Source of the DNA: an uncultured Flavobacteriales bacterium
GTDB lineage: Bacteria > Bacteroidota > Bacteroidia > Flavobacteriales_D > Crocinitomicaceae
Assembly: GCA_903945495.1 (NCBI GenBank)
Contig: CAJAVU010000110.1
Coordinates: forward strand, 1-40,017
Reading direction: 5' to 3'
DNA length: 40,017 nt
The translations under genes were made by a program, and so were the position numbers. Shown in pieces: positions 17,449-25,652 of this stretch (position 1 is the first letter of the stretch; each line of letters opens with the position of its first letter). The notes below the pieces were generated by a model. The model had not been told where the DNA came from. It did no database searches and was given only the letters and a program-made list of their open reading frames with translations.

Positions 17449-18825
17449 ATGGTACTTGACAAAAAGAAGATTTTAATCGGAATTGGTTTAATAGGCTTTC
17501 TTTCAATTCTAATTGCTACTGGTGCAAAAGATACACTTTGGAATGCTGTTGCATTAGGAGGTTTAATGATTTATTTTTGGGTATTTGAAGTGATTCCAAT
17601 TTATATCACTGCACTTTTTCCGCTGATTCTTGCAATACCTTTGGGTGTATTGGATAAAGGTGAATTAGCAAAAGCGTATGGAGATTCAAATGTATATTTG
17701 TTTTTTGGTGGTTTCATTTTAGCATTAGGATTAGAAAAATGGAATGTACACGAACAAGTTGCCCGGGGAATCATTGGATTTGTTGGTGATTCTAAACCAC
17801 GAATCTTATTTGGATTTTTAATTAGTACGGGTTTACTAAGTATGTGGATTTCGAACACAGCAACGGCATTAATGATGATGCCCATGGCGATGGCAATCAT
17901 TCATGCGCTACCTGAAAAAGAACGTAAAGGTAAATTTGCTGTATTCTTATTGTTGTCCGTTGCATACGCTGCAAGTATTGGTGGAGTAGGCACCTTAATT
18001 GGTTCACCACCAAATACACAAATGGCAAGTATTCTTGAAAACACTTTTCATGTGAAGGTGGACTTTTTTCAGTGGATGAAAATTGGAATGCCAATCAGTA
18101 TTTTAATGTTGTTAGGAACGTTTTTGTTTTTCTATTTGTCAATGGGTAAAGAACGAAAAGAAAGTCACGCCGAATTTGAGATTCATAAAACGCCTTGGAC
18201 GAAGGATCAATTAATAGTTGTTGGAATTTTTTTAATTGTCGTTCTGCTGTGGTCCTTTAAAGATTTGATTGTACCATCCATCGGTTTCGAATATGGCGAT
18301 GAGAATGTTGCTTTGCTTGGAGGAATTTTAATGTTTTTAATACCAAGCACAGAGACAAAGAAACCTTTGCTTCATTGGAAGGATACTGAAAAACTACCTT
18401 GGGGTATATTAATTTTGTTTGGAGGAGGCTTAGCACTTGCAAAATTAATGGAGAAAAATGGGGTTATTAAAGAACTTTCAGAAGCCTTTAGTTCGATGCA
18501 TGACTATTCCTTTTATACCATTTTAATAACTGTAATTATTGTTGCTGTATTTGCATCGGAGGTTTTGTCCAATTTGGCTATGGTTAGTATTTTCGTTCCA
18601 TTGGTGGCAGGATTTGCAATTGATCATGGTTTGCCGATTGAACAATTAGCGATTCCTTTAACACTTGGTGCAAGTTTGGCCTTTATGTTACCTGTTGGTA
18701 CTCCACCGAATGCCATTGTATTTTCTTCGGGAATGTTGCATGTAAAACAAATGGTAAAGTATGGATTTGTGCTAAATATTATTGGCATTGGTTTAATCTT
18801 TCTATGTTCAATCTTCCTTTTGTGA
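17449..18825 (+). CDS. DASS/SLC13-family sodium-coupled anion transporter
   Basis: A 458-residue inner-membrane protein with roughly a dozen hydrophobic segments. It carries the family's two substrate/sodium motif regions: SNTATALMMMP near residue 135 and GSPPNTQMAS near 185 in the first half, and ASEVLSNLAMVSIF near 365 with PVGTPPNAIVFSSG near 415 in the second half, the usual inverted-repeat design. DASS members import dicarboxylates (succinate, fumarate, malate), citrate or sulfate with sodium; a C4-dicarboxylate is likely but unproven. It begins 10 bases after the T-tract of the preceding terminator. A bidirectional terminator separates it from the convergent T9SS protein gene. Confidence 0.88.
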   Translation: MVLDKKKILIGIGLIGFLSILIATGAKDTLWNAVALGGLMIYFWVFEVIPIYITALFPLILAIPLGVLDKGELAKAYGDSNVYLFFGGFILALGLEKWNVHEQVARGIIGFVGDSKPRILFGFLISTGLLSMWISNTATALMMMPMAMAIIHALPEKERKGKFAVFLLLSVAYAASIGGVGTLIGSPPNTQMASILENTFHVKVDFFQWMKIGMPISILMLLGTFLFFYLSMGKERKESHAEFEIHKTPWTKDQLIVVGIFLIVVLLWSFKDLIVPSIGFEYGDENVALLGGILMFLIPSTETKKPLLHWKDTEKLPWGILILFGGGLALAKLMEKNGVIKELSEAFSSMHDYSFYTILITVIIVAVFASEVLSNLAMVSIFVPLVAGFAIDHGLPIEQLAIPLTLGASLAFMLPVGTPPNAIVFSSGMLHVKQMVKYGFVLNIIGIGLIFLCSIFLL

Positions 18826-18849
18826 TATAGTCATACCAACATGAAACTA

Positions 18850-18880
18850 AAAAAGGCTGTTCAATTTGAACAGCCTTTTC
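18850..18880. terminator. Bidirectional Rho-independent terminator
   Basis: An almost loopless inverted repeat (18851-18864 with 18866-18879) with A-run on the left and T-run on the right lies between convergent stops at 18825 and 18902, so it can serve both strands. Confidence 0.88.
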
Positions 18881-18901
18881 ATTTATATAGAATTGTAATT
18901 C

Positions 18902-21520
18902 TTAGTTTTTAACTACAACCTTACGATTTGATTCAACTGAACCATTCGATAAGCTTACATTGTAAATTCCAGATGCAACTTTACCAAGTTGAACTTGTTT
19001 TACAAATGTTCCGTTTTGGTTTTCAATTTGGGCATCATACACTAATTTACCTGCTTCATCATATACTTTTAATGTATATTTTTCTGTAACTGATGCGTTG
19101 AAAGAAACGTTAAAGTCACCATTTGATGGGTTAGGGTAGATTGATAATGCATAAACATTTAACTCTTCAATTCCTAATCCACTGATAGTTGTTCCTGCAG
19201 AAGCTGAAGATGTACATCCACCAGTTGTAACTTTTACAGTATAAACTCCATTCGCTGTTGGTGTGTAAGTTTGACTTGTAGCACCAGGGATCAACGTTCC
19301 ATTCAAATACCACTGATTTCCAGTAGCTGAACTTGAAGTTAATGTTCCAGCAGTATTCGTAATTGTAGGAGTTGCTGGTGTTGCATTAACAGTTACAGTT
19401 ACAGTATTCGATGTTGCAGTAGTTGGAGAAACACATGCAGCATTAGAAGTTAAAATACATGTAACGTTCGCTCCATTTGTTAAAGAAGTTGTTGAATAGC
19501 TAGCAGCATTTGAACCAACATTTGATCCGTTCACTTGCCATTGGTAACTTGGTGTAGTACCGCCATTCGTTGGTGTTGCACTAAATGTTGCAGTAGCACC
19601 TGAACAAATTGAAGTAGATCCAGAAACAGAAATAGAAGGAGCAACAATAGGGTTTACTGTTGTTGTTATTGTGTTTGATGTCGCTGGATTATTTGTCGCA
19701 CCCGCCATATTTGATGTCATGATACAAGTTACTGTTTGTCCAGTTGTCAATGATGATGTTGTGTAAGTAGGACTGTTTGTTCCAACATTCGCACCATTCA
19801 CTTGCCACTGATAACTAGGCGTTGTACCACCATTTGTTGGAGTTGCAGTAAATGTAACAGATGTACCTGTACAAATTGAATTATCAGTATCTGTAGATGT
19901 AATCGCAACGTTTGCAGCTGTTGGAGAAGTCAACTGAAACGAGTAAATACGTGTCTTTTTAGGGTTACTGGTTGTACCACCTAACCACTCTCCTGTATGC
20001 CAGAATGTTATGCCATCCGGGTCAAGCGCTGTATGAGCGTAATCACCATAACGATTAATACCACCTGTTTGTGATACAATACCTGCAATAGCAGTTGCTT
20101 CTGCGAAAGTCATTGTATTTAAAGGGTCCGTAGCTAAACGTCCAGTGTAATACAATCCTGGATAAATAGTTGAAGAACCAGATTTAGCATAACACAAAGC
20201 AATATTACCATAATCGTCCATTGCTATAGAACCCATCCAACGGTTATAAGTATCTGGTGTGAAGATGCCTTGCTGATAAACAGACCATGCGCTTGTTGTC
20301 TGATTTTGACGTAATTCAGCCCACATAATGCTTCGTTGAGTAGAACTTATTTTAACAGGCCAGTTTACCACCACTGAATTATAACCTGACCACTTAGTAA
20401 ATTGAGCACGATATTGTAATACACCTCCAATACCGTCAAGTTTTTGAGTTGTTCCCGGTTGTGAAATGTCATTCCAACTTGCATTATAAGAACCGTCAAA
20501 TGAACTTGTTGCTACTGCTGTAACAAATGAAATGGTCGCTGTTGGAGTTGCTGGCACCCAGTTCACGGCCATTTGATAAATTTGGATACCATCTATTGCA
20601 CCACCACCCCAAGCATTGTCGGAGTAGGACATAATCGGACAAGGAGTACCAGTAGCAGGTAAACCACCAATTCCGTCAGCATCAGCAGGAAGCGGACAGA
20701 AGAATCCTCCACCGTCTGGTGGATTGAATGAAGCGTATACTGAACGAGCAGATGCATTACCAGCTAACATGGCTGTTCTTTCAAAAGCAAATACTTTCTG
20801 AGAGCCTTGATTTGACGTCATGTAATATCCGTCTTGCCAAATTGAGAATTTCAAATAATCTGGAAAGGCTGGAGATGTGTAAGTATAGCAGTACCAAGAT
20901 CCTTGAGGGTCACTTGTGGCAGATACTGCAATATAAATCTTGTTTCCCGTTGTTCCAAATTGTGCTAGGAACCAACGATTAGCAAAACGGTCATACATTA
21001 CAATTGGATCACCATCATTCGGAGTTGCCGTAGGCCACAATGTCCCCATGTTGAAACTTGAAATTGTTGCACCCGTTGTTTTGTTAACGATTCGAACAGT
21101 TGTTGCATTTACAGCTTGTATGTAATGAGTTGCACTAGCAGCTCCAGATGGATCATGCGGATACGAACCATTATTTACACCATTTATGTTAAGTTTTGTT
21201 GTTGGTGCAGGACGTGTTCCATTTTCAGTTTGGATGAAACTTGGATCGTTTCCAAAATCTCCTTCACCTTTTGAATCAAGCAAAGGGAACTTTTGCGGCT
21301 CTCTGTATTTACGATCTTTCGATTCACCACTGTTCTTGCGCATATTGCTTTTCGCAAGTTTTTTCTCATTTACAGGGTTTTCTTTTAAAAGCTCTTTTAA
21401 CGGTCTCGAAACCATAAAGCTTTCACAGTAAATTACGCCAGTTTCTTCCGTTTTTTGGGCCATTGAGTGACCTGTCGAAAGCGAAGCAGCGCATGTTAAT
21501 AAAAATAATAATTTTCTCAT
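18902..21520 (-). CDS. Secreted protein with Ig-like repeats and type A T9SS sorting domain
   Basis: About 872 residues. The signal peptide is MRKLLFLLTCAASLSTGHSMAQ. The ATG at 21520 was chosen since the in-frame upstream extension to 21586 adds 22 non-signal-like residues. The region of about residues 70-530 (DPIVMYDRFANRWFLAQF ... SIWQDGYYMTSNQG ... GNIALCYAKSGSS) resembles a large beta-propeller-like module seen in Bacteroidota surface proteins. Two adjacent Ig-like repeats follow (about 545-715), sharing the core GGTTPSYQWQVNG, then a shorter Ig-like segment (QWYLNGTLIPGATSQTY) and a sorting domain (LSIYPNPSNGDFNVSF ... GIYNVSLSNG ... RKVVVKN). Upstream, TTG and TATTTTAG spaced by 20 bases may be the promoter. 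The ligand is unknown. Confidence 0.85.
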   Translation of the reverse strand: MRKLLFLLTCAASLSTGHSMAQKTEETGVIYCESFMVSRPLKELLKENPVNEKKLAKSNMRKNSGESKDRKYREPQKFPLLDSKGEGDFGNDPSFIQTENGTRPAPTTKLNINGVNNGSYPHDPSGAASATHYIQAVNATTVRIVNKTTGATISSFNMGTLWPTATPNDGDPIVMYDRFANRWFLAQFGTTGNKIYIAVSATSDPQGSWYCYTYTSPAFPDYLKFSIWQDGYYMTSNQGSQKVFAFERTAMLAGNASARSVYASFNPPDGGGFFCPLPADADGIGGLPATGTPCPIMSYSDNAWGGGAIDGIQIYQMAVNWVPATPTATISFVTAVATSSFDGSYNASWNDISQPGTTQKLDGIGGVLQYRAQFTKWSGYNSVVVNWPVKISSTQRSIMWAELRQNQTTSAWSVYQQGIFTPDTYNRWMGSIAMDDYGNIALCYAKSGSSTIYPGLYYTGRLATDPLNTMTFAEATAIAGIVSQTGGINRYGDYAHTALDPDGITFWHTGEWLGGTTSNPKKTRIYSFQLTSPTAANVAITSTDTDNSICTGTSVTFTATPTNGGTTPSYQWQVNGANVGTNSPTYTTSSLTTGQTVTCIMTSNMAGATNNPATSNTITTTVNPIVAPSISVSGSTSICSGATATFSATPTNGGTTPSYQWQVNGSNVGSNAASYSTTSLTNGANVTCILTSNAACVSPTTATSNTVTVTVNATPATPTITNTAGTLTSSSATGNQWYLNGTLIPGATSQTYTPTANGVYTVKVTTGGCTSSASAGTTISGLGIEELNVYALSIYPNPSNGDFNVSFNASVTEKYTLKVYDEAGKLVYDAQIENQNGTFVKQVQLGKVASGIYNVSLSNGSVESNRKVVVKN

Positions 21521-21601
21521 AGTTTGATTTTTGAGTTTAAGCTTTGCTAAAATAATACATTTTAAGTTTCTTGTCAATAGAAACATTTAGAAATATTAAC
21601 A

Positions 21602-21629
21602 TTTGTACGATAACTATTGTTTATTTTTG
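21602..21629 (+). promoter_or_regulatory. Putative yaaA promoter
   Basis: TATTTTTG at 21622-21629 matches the TAnnTTTG box, with TTTG at 21602-21605 upstream. The ATG follows at 21646, so the leader would be only about 10 bases. Confidence 0.5.
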
Positions 21630-21645
21630 AAAAAAAAACTCAAAA

Positions 21646-22410
21646 ATGAAAGTGCTTCTTTCTCCAGCAAAATCAATCGATACAAGCTCAATCCCTGATG
21701 TAAAGGCCTCATCTGTTTCTTCTTTTTTAAAGGAAAGTGAACAGCTTGTAAATAAATTGAAAAAGTTTTCAGTAAAAAAATTGGAGACAATGATGCATAT
21801 TTCGCGAGATTTAGCCGAATTGAATAAAGATCGCTATTCAAATTGGACATTGCCGTTGGAAAGAACTGAAACGATTGTTCCAGCAGCGTTCGCTTTCAAT
21901 GGAGAAGTCTATCGAGGATTGGATATTCAATCGCTTTCGGATGAGGAATTAGCAAAGGCTCAATCCATGATTCGTATTTTATCGGGAATGTATGGAATTC
22001 TAAAACCACTCGATCTAATGTATCCATATCGTTTGGAAATGGGGACGAAGTGGCAAATCACACCGAAACAAAAGAATCTGTATCAATTTTGGGGTACGAA
22101 ACTTTCGAAATTCCTAAATGCTGAGTTGGAAAAGGATGAAGTTCTAGTGAATCTTGCTTCATCTGAATATTTTAAAGCAATCGATCGAAAAACCTTAAAA
22201 GCTAAAGTTATAACACCTGTTTTTAAAGAATTTAAGAATGGTGAATACAAGATTGTTATGATGTATGCGAAACATGCACGTGGAGCAATGGCCCGTTACA
22301 TCGTACAAAATAACATTACGAATGTTGATGAACTTAAATTGTACACGGTGGATGGATATTCATTTGATGTGAATCAATCAACTGAAGAAGAATGGGTGTT
22401 TACAAGGTAA
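21646..22410 (+). CDS. yaaA: Peroxide stress protein YaaA
   Basis: A 254-residue member of the YaaA/DUF328 (UPF0246) family. It begins with the signature MKVLLSPAKSIDTSS and has the family blocks ALAFNGEVYRGLD-like (AAFAFNGEVYRGLD), RILSGMYGILKPLDLMYPYRLEMGT, the LVNLASSEYFKAI core and MMYAKHARGAMARYIV. E. coli YaaA lowers intracellular free iron and protects DNA against peroxide damage; the fold can bind DNA. It is a single gene, convergent with the DUF2452 gene, whose stop is 1 base away. Confidence 0.93.
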   Translation: MKVLLSPAKSIDTSSIPDVKASSVSSFLKESEQLVNKLKKFSVKKLETMMHISRDLAELNKDRYSNWTLPLERTETIVPAAFAFNGEVYRGLDIQSLSDEELAKAQSMIRILSGMYGILKPLDLMYPYRLEMGTKWQITPKQKNLYQFWGTKLSKFLNAELEKDEVLVNLASSEYFKAIDRKTLKAKVITPVFKEFKNGEYKIVMMYAKHARGAMARYIVQNNITNVDELKLYTVDGYSFDVNQSTEEEWVFTR

Positions 22411-22411
22411 A

Positions 22412-22885
22412 CTAAAAATTTACATCTGGACTTTTCTCCAAAATGTCCCACGTATGATCGGCTAACAGACGAACTGTAGCAATGAACGTGAAATTGTTTT
22501 TGGATCGTCCCCATTGATTTGGAGCTATTAAAGACAATAAATAGTCTCCATTTTCTTTGGTATATAAATGATAAACGTGATTGATTAGCGGTTCAAAACG
22601 CATTTCAGCCATGTAAATAAACTCAGAAATCGATTTACGATCATTTAATTTTTTTGCTTGCTCAGCCAACAATTGCATTTGTTCATATATCTGACCCAAT
22701 TGCATATCTGTTTGATGTTCCATTGCTGAAAGCGCACGACCTTTGATTTTACCTTGATCTTCTGGTTTTACTAGAGCACTACCTGCATGATGCGGATATT
22801 CCAAAGAATGCGGATTCTCTGTGATTTTATCTGGGTCAATTGGATTGATGAAATCTTCGTTCATTGTCATGTTATCTATAACCAT
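22412..22885 (-). CDS. DUF2452 family protein
   Basis: A 157-residue cytoplasmic protein. The conserved block GSALVKPEDQGKIKGRALSAMEHQTDMQLGQIYEQMQLLAEQAKKL followed by FEPLINHVYHLYTKENGDYLLSLIAPNQWG matches the DUF2452 family, whose function is unknown. It looks mostly helical in the first half, with a small beta part in the second. The start at 22885 is ATG; an internal ATG 15 bases later is a possible alternative. It follows the alpha/beta hydrolase gene by 27 bases on the same strand, so they may be one transcript. Confidence 0.82.
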   Translation of the reverse strand: MVIDNMTMNEDFINPIDPDKITENPHSLEYPHHAGSALVKPEDQGKIKGRALSAMEHQTDMQLGQIYEQMQLLAEQAKKLNDRKSISEFIYMAEMRFEPLINHVYHLYTKENGDYLLSLIAPNQWGRSKNNFTFIATVRLLADHTWDILEKSPDVNF

Positions 22886-22912
22886 TAAAGTTAAGATTTG
22901 TTTTAGACACTA

Positions 22913-23689
22913 TCAATTTTCAGATGTAAAGAATTGTTGAATTTCACTTAAAACATGCTCAGGAACTTCTAAATGAGGTTGGTGTCCACAATTTGAAATC
23001 ATAATCGTTTTCACTTTTCCTGAAACGTTTGTTTTGATTAAATCCAATTGCTTTTCAGTTCCATACTGATCAGTTGAGCCTTGAATTGCAAATACAGGAC
23101 AAGAAATGGATTGAATGTCCTTACAAATATCCCAATCCTTAAATTCATCACTTTTCCACGTTCTTGCCCAGGCATAAAATAACGATTCCGTTTTGACACC
23201 GTGATATTTTGTCAAGCCAACCAATTTACCTGCTTCATACGCTTCAATTGCAGGTTGAATTCCAGCGATTGTTTCTGGTTCGTTGATGACATGCGCAGCC
23301 ATTGTAACACACGCCAATACATTCTTTGGGAATTTTGCCGCATACAATAAGGCAATCGTTCCACCATCAGAATGTCCAACCAGAATGATTTTTTTATCAG
23401 AAGGAAAAGCAGTTTGAATCAATTTGTTTAATTCATCCCAAGCGTAATCATGTAAATAGGATGCTGTTCGTTCGTTAGAAAACGGAGAGGAGCTTCCATG
23501 ACCTTGGCGTTCATATACAAATCCATCCAATTGCAATTTCTTACACAAGAGTTCTGGAAAAGCTTTCCATTGTCCAATTGAACCAAGCGCCTCGTGAAGA
23601 AAAACCAAGATAATATGTTCATTACGGTTTTGTTCCACTCGAATGGTTTGAACAGCAATGGTCTTATTTTGAAGTTGTATGTGTTGCAT
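22913..23689 (-). CDS. Alpha/beta hydrolase
   Basis: A 258-residue alpha/beta-hydrolase-fold enzyme. The nucleophile elbow is GHSDGG (Ser in IILVGHSDGGTIALLYAA), the acid is probably Asp in IQGSTDQYG, and the His is in ISNCGHQPHLEVPE. An early LVFLHEALGSIGQW segment supplies the oxyanion region. There is no signal peptide, so it is probably cytoplasmic; the substrate is unknown. A TTG start at 23713 would place eight extra codons inside the efp terminator, so the ATG at 23689 (MQHIQLQNK) is preferred. It sits 6 bases after that terminator's U-tract. Confidence 0.85.
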   Translation of the reverse strand: MQHIQLQNKTIAVQTIRVEQNRNEHIILVFLHEALGSIGQWKAFPELLCKKLQLDGFVYERQGHGSSSPFSNERTASYLHDYAWDELNKLIQTAFPSDKKIILVGHSDGGTIALLYAAKFPKNVLACVTMAAHVINEPETIAGIQPAIEAYEAGKLVGLTKYHGVKTESLFYAWARTWKSDEFKDWDICKDIQSISCPVFAIQGSTDQYGTEKQLDLIKTNVSGKVKTIMISNCGHQPHLEVPEHVLSEIQQFFTSEN

Positions 23690-23694
23690 AGATT

Positions 23695-23724
23695 CAAAAA
23701 AAAAGGGACTCAAATGAATCCCTA
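23695..23724 (-). terminator. Rho-independent terminator of efp
   Basis: On the minus strand an 8-bp stem (one G-U pair) spans 23704-23723 with an ATTT loop, followed by eight T (23696-23703). Confidence 0.88.
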
Positions 23725-23747
23725 AATCTTTTTATTCCGAGGAATGA

Positions 23748-24317
23748 TTATTTATTTTTTACGCGCTCAACATAAACACCTGTGCGTGTATCAACTTTAA
23801 TGATTTCTCCATTGTCGATGAACAAAGGAACTTTTACTTCAGCTCCAGTAGCAATCGTTGCTGCTTTCATTGAGTTTGTAGCTGTATCACCTTTTACACC
23901 TGGTTCTGTGTACGTTACTTCAGAAATGATGTACATTGGTAACTCAACAACTAAAGGCGTTTCTTCTTCAGCATGGAACAAGATGTTACAAATCATTCCT
24001 TCTTCTAAGAACAATGGTTTTTCAATCATTTTTCCAGCGATATTCACTTGCTCGTATGTTTCATTGTTCATGAAAACATAATCACTTCCTTCTTGATATA
24101 AATATTGGTATTCGCGATTTTCAATACGAACGGGTTCAATTTTGTGTCCTGCAGAAAATGTATTATCTAATACTTTTCCTGTTTCAATTTGACGCATTTT
24201 AGTACGTACGAACGCTGGACCTTTTCCTGGTTTTACGTGTTGAAATTCGATGATTTGGTATAATTTCTCATTGAATTTGATACATAAACCATTTTTAATA
24301 TCTGCTGTAGTTGCCAT
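23748..24317 (-). CDS. efp: Translation elongation factor P
   Basis: Three-domain factor that relieves ribosomes stalled at polyproline stretches. KOW-like domain I carries the tip loop HVKPGKGPAF with Lys32 at the position modified in many bacteria. The central OB domain follows, and the C-terminal OB domain contains GVKGDTATNSMKAATIATGAEVKVPLFIDNGEIIKVDTRTGVYVERV, the EF-P signature. The 189 residues are full length. Whether Lys32 is modified cannot be told; no modifying enzyme (EpmA or similar) is in the window. It has its own promoter and terminator. Confidence 0.96.
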   Translation of the reverse strand: MATTADIKNGLCIKFNEKLYQIIEFQHVKPGKGPAFVRTKMRQIETGKVLDNTFSAGHKIEPVRIENREYQYLYQEGSDYVFMNNETYEQVNIAGKMIEKPLFLEEGMICNILFHAEEETPLVVELPMYIISEVTYTEPGVKGDTATNSMKAATIATGAEVKVPLFIDNGEIIKVDTRTGVYVERVKNK

Positions 24318-24339
24318 GCTAACTTAATTTTTTTCCGTG

Positions 24340-24347
24340 CAAAGATA
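24340..24347 (-). promoter_or_regulatory. -7 box of the efp promoter
   Basis: The minus strand reads TATCTTTG, an exact TAnnTTTG match, 23 bases upstream of the ATG; the leader would be about 17 bases. Confidence 0.6.
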
Positions 24348-24482
24348 GTATATTTTCTATTTTAAAAAAGTTGAGCGCGTTGAAATTGCAAAAGCAGTAA
24401 AGGTTTGTTGTTACTCTGCTATTAAACTGAGTTCGGTTATTAAATTAATTCATGAAACTATTTTTATATCTATTTCATTGTG

Positions 24483-24490
24483 TATCTTCG
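24483..24490 (+). promoter_or_regulatory. Possible -7 box for the LapA-like gene
   Basis: TATCTTCG differs at one position from TAnnTTTG and lies 17 bases before the ATG at 24507. No clear -33 element is seen. Confidence 0.4.
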
Positions 24491-24506
24491 AATAAAATAA
24501 AGCAAA

Positions 24507-24791
24507 ATGGTAGAATATTGGCATAGTTTATCGAATCTGAACAAAATTAAGTTTGTTTTAAGTATCATTCTAGGAATTCTAGGTGTTGTATTTGCAACTT
24601 TGAATTGGACAGAACAAGAGGTTCATTTATTGGTGACCAAAGCAAAAATGCCTTTGACTTTATTGATTATTTTCTCAGTTGTTGTTGGATACGCTTTATC
24701 TTTTGTGTTCAGCTATCGCAAGTTCAGAACAAAAGACCGTGAAATCGAAGCATTGAAAAGAGAAGTAGAAGAGTTGAAAGAACAACTTTAA
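24507..24791 (+). CDS. LapA-domain (DUF1049) membrane protein
   Basis: A 94-residue inner-membrane protein with two transmembrane helices (about residues 15-34 and 48-69) joined by a short WTEQEVHLLV loop, then a charged C-terminal coiled coil (about 70-94, EIEALKREVEELKEQ). This layout is that of LapA/YciS-type proteins; the E. coli relative LapA works with LapB in controlling lipopolysaccharide synthesis. No lapB is adjacent, so the function here is inference. Its stop overlaps the stop of the convergent DUF1272 gene by 4 bases. Confidence 0.75.
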   Translation: MVEYWHSLSNLNKIKFVLSIILGILGVVFATLNWTEQEVHLLVTKAKMPLTLLIIFSVVVGYALSFVFSYRKFRTKDREIEALKREVEELKEQL

Positions 24792-24976
24792 GCTTCTTTC
24801 GAATTTCTTTTCGGATGTTTTTCTAAATTTCCTTGGCAATTTGGACAGATGAAGTTCAAATTATTCTTTGTGCAATCCGTGCAAAAAGTGCATTCATACG
24901 AACAGATGTAGGCTTCATCACTTACGTGTGGCAATTCTTTGTTGCATTTTTCGCAATGTGATTTCAATTCCAACAT
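24788..24976 (-). CDS. DUF1272 zinc-ribbon-like protein
   Basis: A 62-residue protein of the DUF1272 family. Eight Cys arranged as pairs (residues 8/11, 25/29, 32/35, 44/47) suggest two zinc sites, with the conserved CEKCNKELPHVSDEAYICSYECTFC block. Function unknown; cytoplasmic. It is 1 base downstream of the DUF2007 gene and probably co-transcribed with it. Confidence 0.85.
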   Translation of the reverse strand: MLELKSHCEKCNKELPHVSDEAYICSYECTFCTDCTKNNLNFICPNCQGNLEKHPKRNSKEA

Positions 24977-24977
24977 A

Positions 24978-25649
24978 TCAACGAATGTATTGACTCAGGT
25001 TTGCGTAAAATTTGATAATAAACGCAACAGGAAAAATGATCAATGATACAAAGAATATGCGCAGACCGTGTTTACGAACCGTTTCATCATACGAATACAC
25101 TTGTTTACCGTTTGGAAGATTTTTCTTCGTTTTCCATAGGAAATAGCCGATTAGCAAACCGAAAAAACCACCACCAAACGCCATGATGTAACCAAAGACT
25201 ATCCATCCAGTTTGACCTGATTCAGGTTGTGAGAGTTCAATGATTCGTTCTGTCTTTTGTTGTTTTAAAGCATGTTCATCAATGGAAACGTTGCGACTTT
25301 CTAATAGTTTACGACTGATGGCAATATCGTGTTCGCTCCATTCATATGAGTGAATTAATACATTTATTAAATCGTCATCAGTAAATTGAAAGAGGTAGTA
25401 ATCCTCATCCAAATCTTCCAATTGAGTGTCATTTGCAGCAAGTAAAAGTTCATCTGCACGATCGAAATCATCTTCTGAGATACTTAATTCAAATTTAGGA
25501 TTCACCGAAGCACCAGCCATTGTTCCTTCTAAATCGGTTGTGTTGATAGCAATTTTAGAAACAATTGAATGTTCTTCAAACAATTGTTGTACAAGTTCTG
25601 CTTCTTCTTTGGTTGAATAACGTCTGAAAACGACAAATTCTGTCTCCAT
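24978..25649 (-). CDS. DUF2007-type putative signal-transducing membrane protein
   Basis: A 223-residue protein. The N-terminal domain (residues about 1-75, FVVFRRYSTKEEAELVQQLFEEHSIVSKI ... LSISEDDFDRADELL) matches DUF2007, a ferredoxin-like family of unknown role. An acidic, helical linker follows (about 80-140), then two transmembrane helices (about 147-170 and 195-215) with a basic KTKKNLPNG loop. It is probably an inner-membrane protein with the N-terminus in the cytoplasm. It lies 3 bases after the FkbM-type gene and 1 base before the DUF1272 gene, forming a tight three-gene unit. Confidence 0.78.
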   Translation of the reverse strand: METEFVVFRRYSTKEEAELVQQLFEEHSIVSKIAINTTDLEGTMAGASVNPKFELSISEDDFDRADELLLAANDTQLEDLDEDYYLFQFTDDDLINVLIHSYEWSEHDIAISRKLLESRNVSIDEHALKQQKTERIIELSQPESGQTGWIVFGYIMAFGGGFFGLLIGYFLWKTKKNLPNGKQVYSYDETVRKHGLRIFFVSLIIFPVAFIIKFYANLSQYIR

Positions 25650-25652
25650 TCC

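Noticed and set aside
23690-23713. Longer N-terminus for the alpha/beta hydrolase from a TTG start
   Set aside because: The extra codons lie in the efp terminator hairpin and U-tract, giving a Phe run that is not protein-like.
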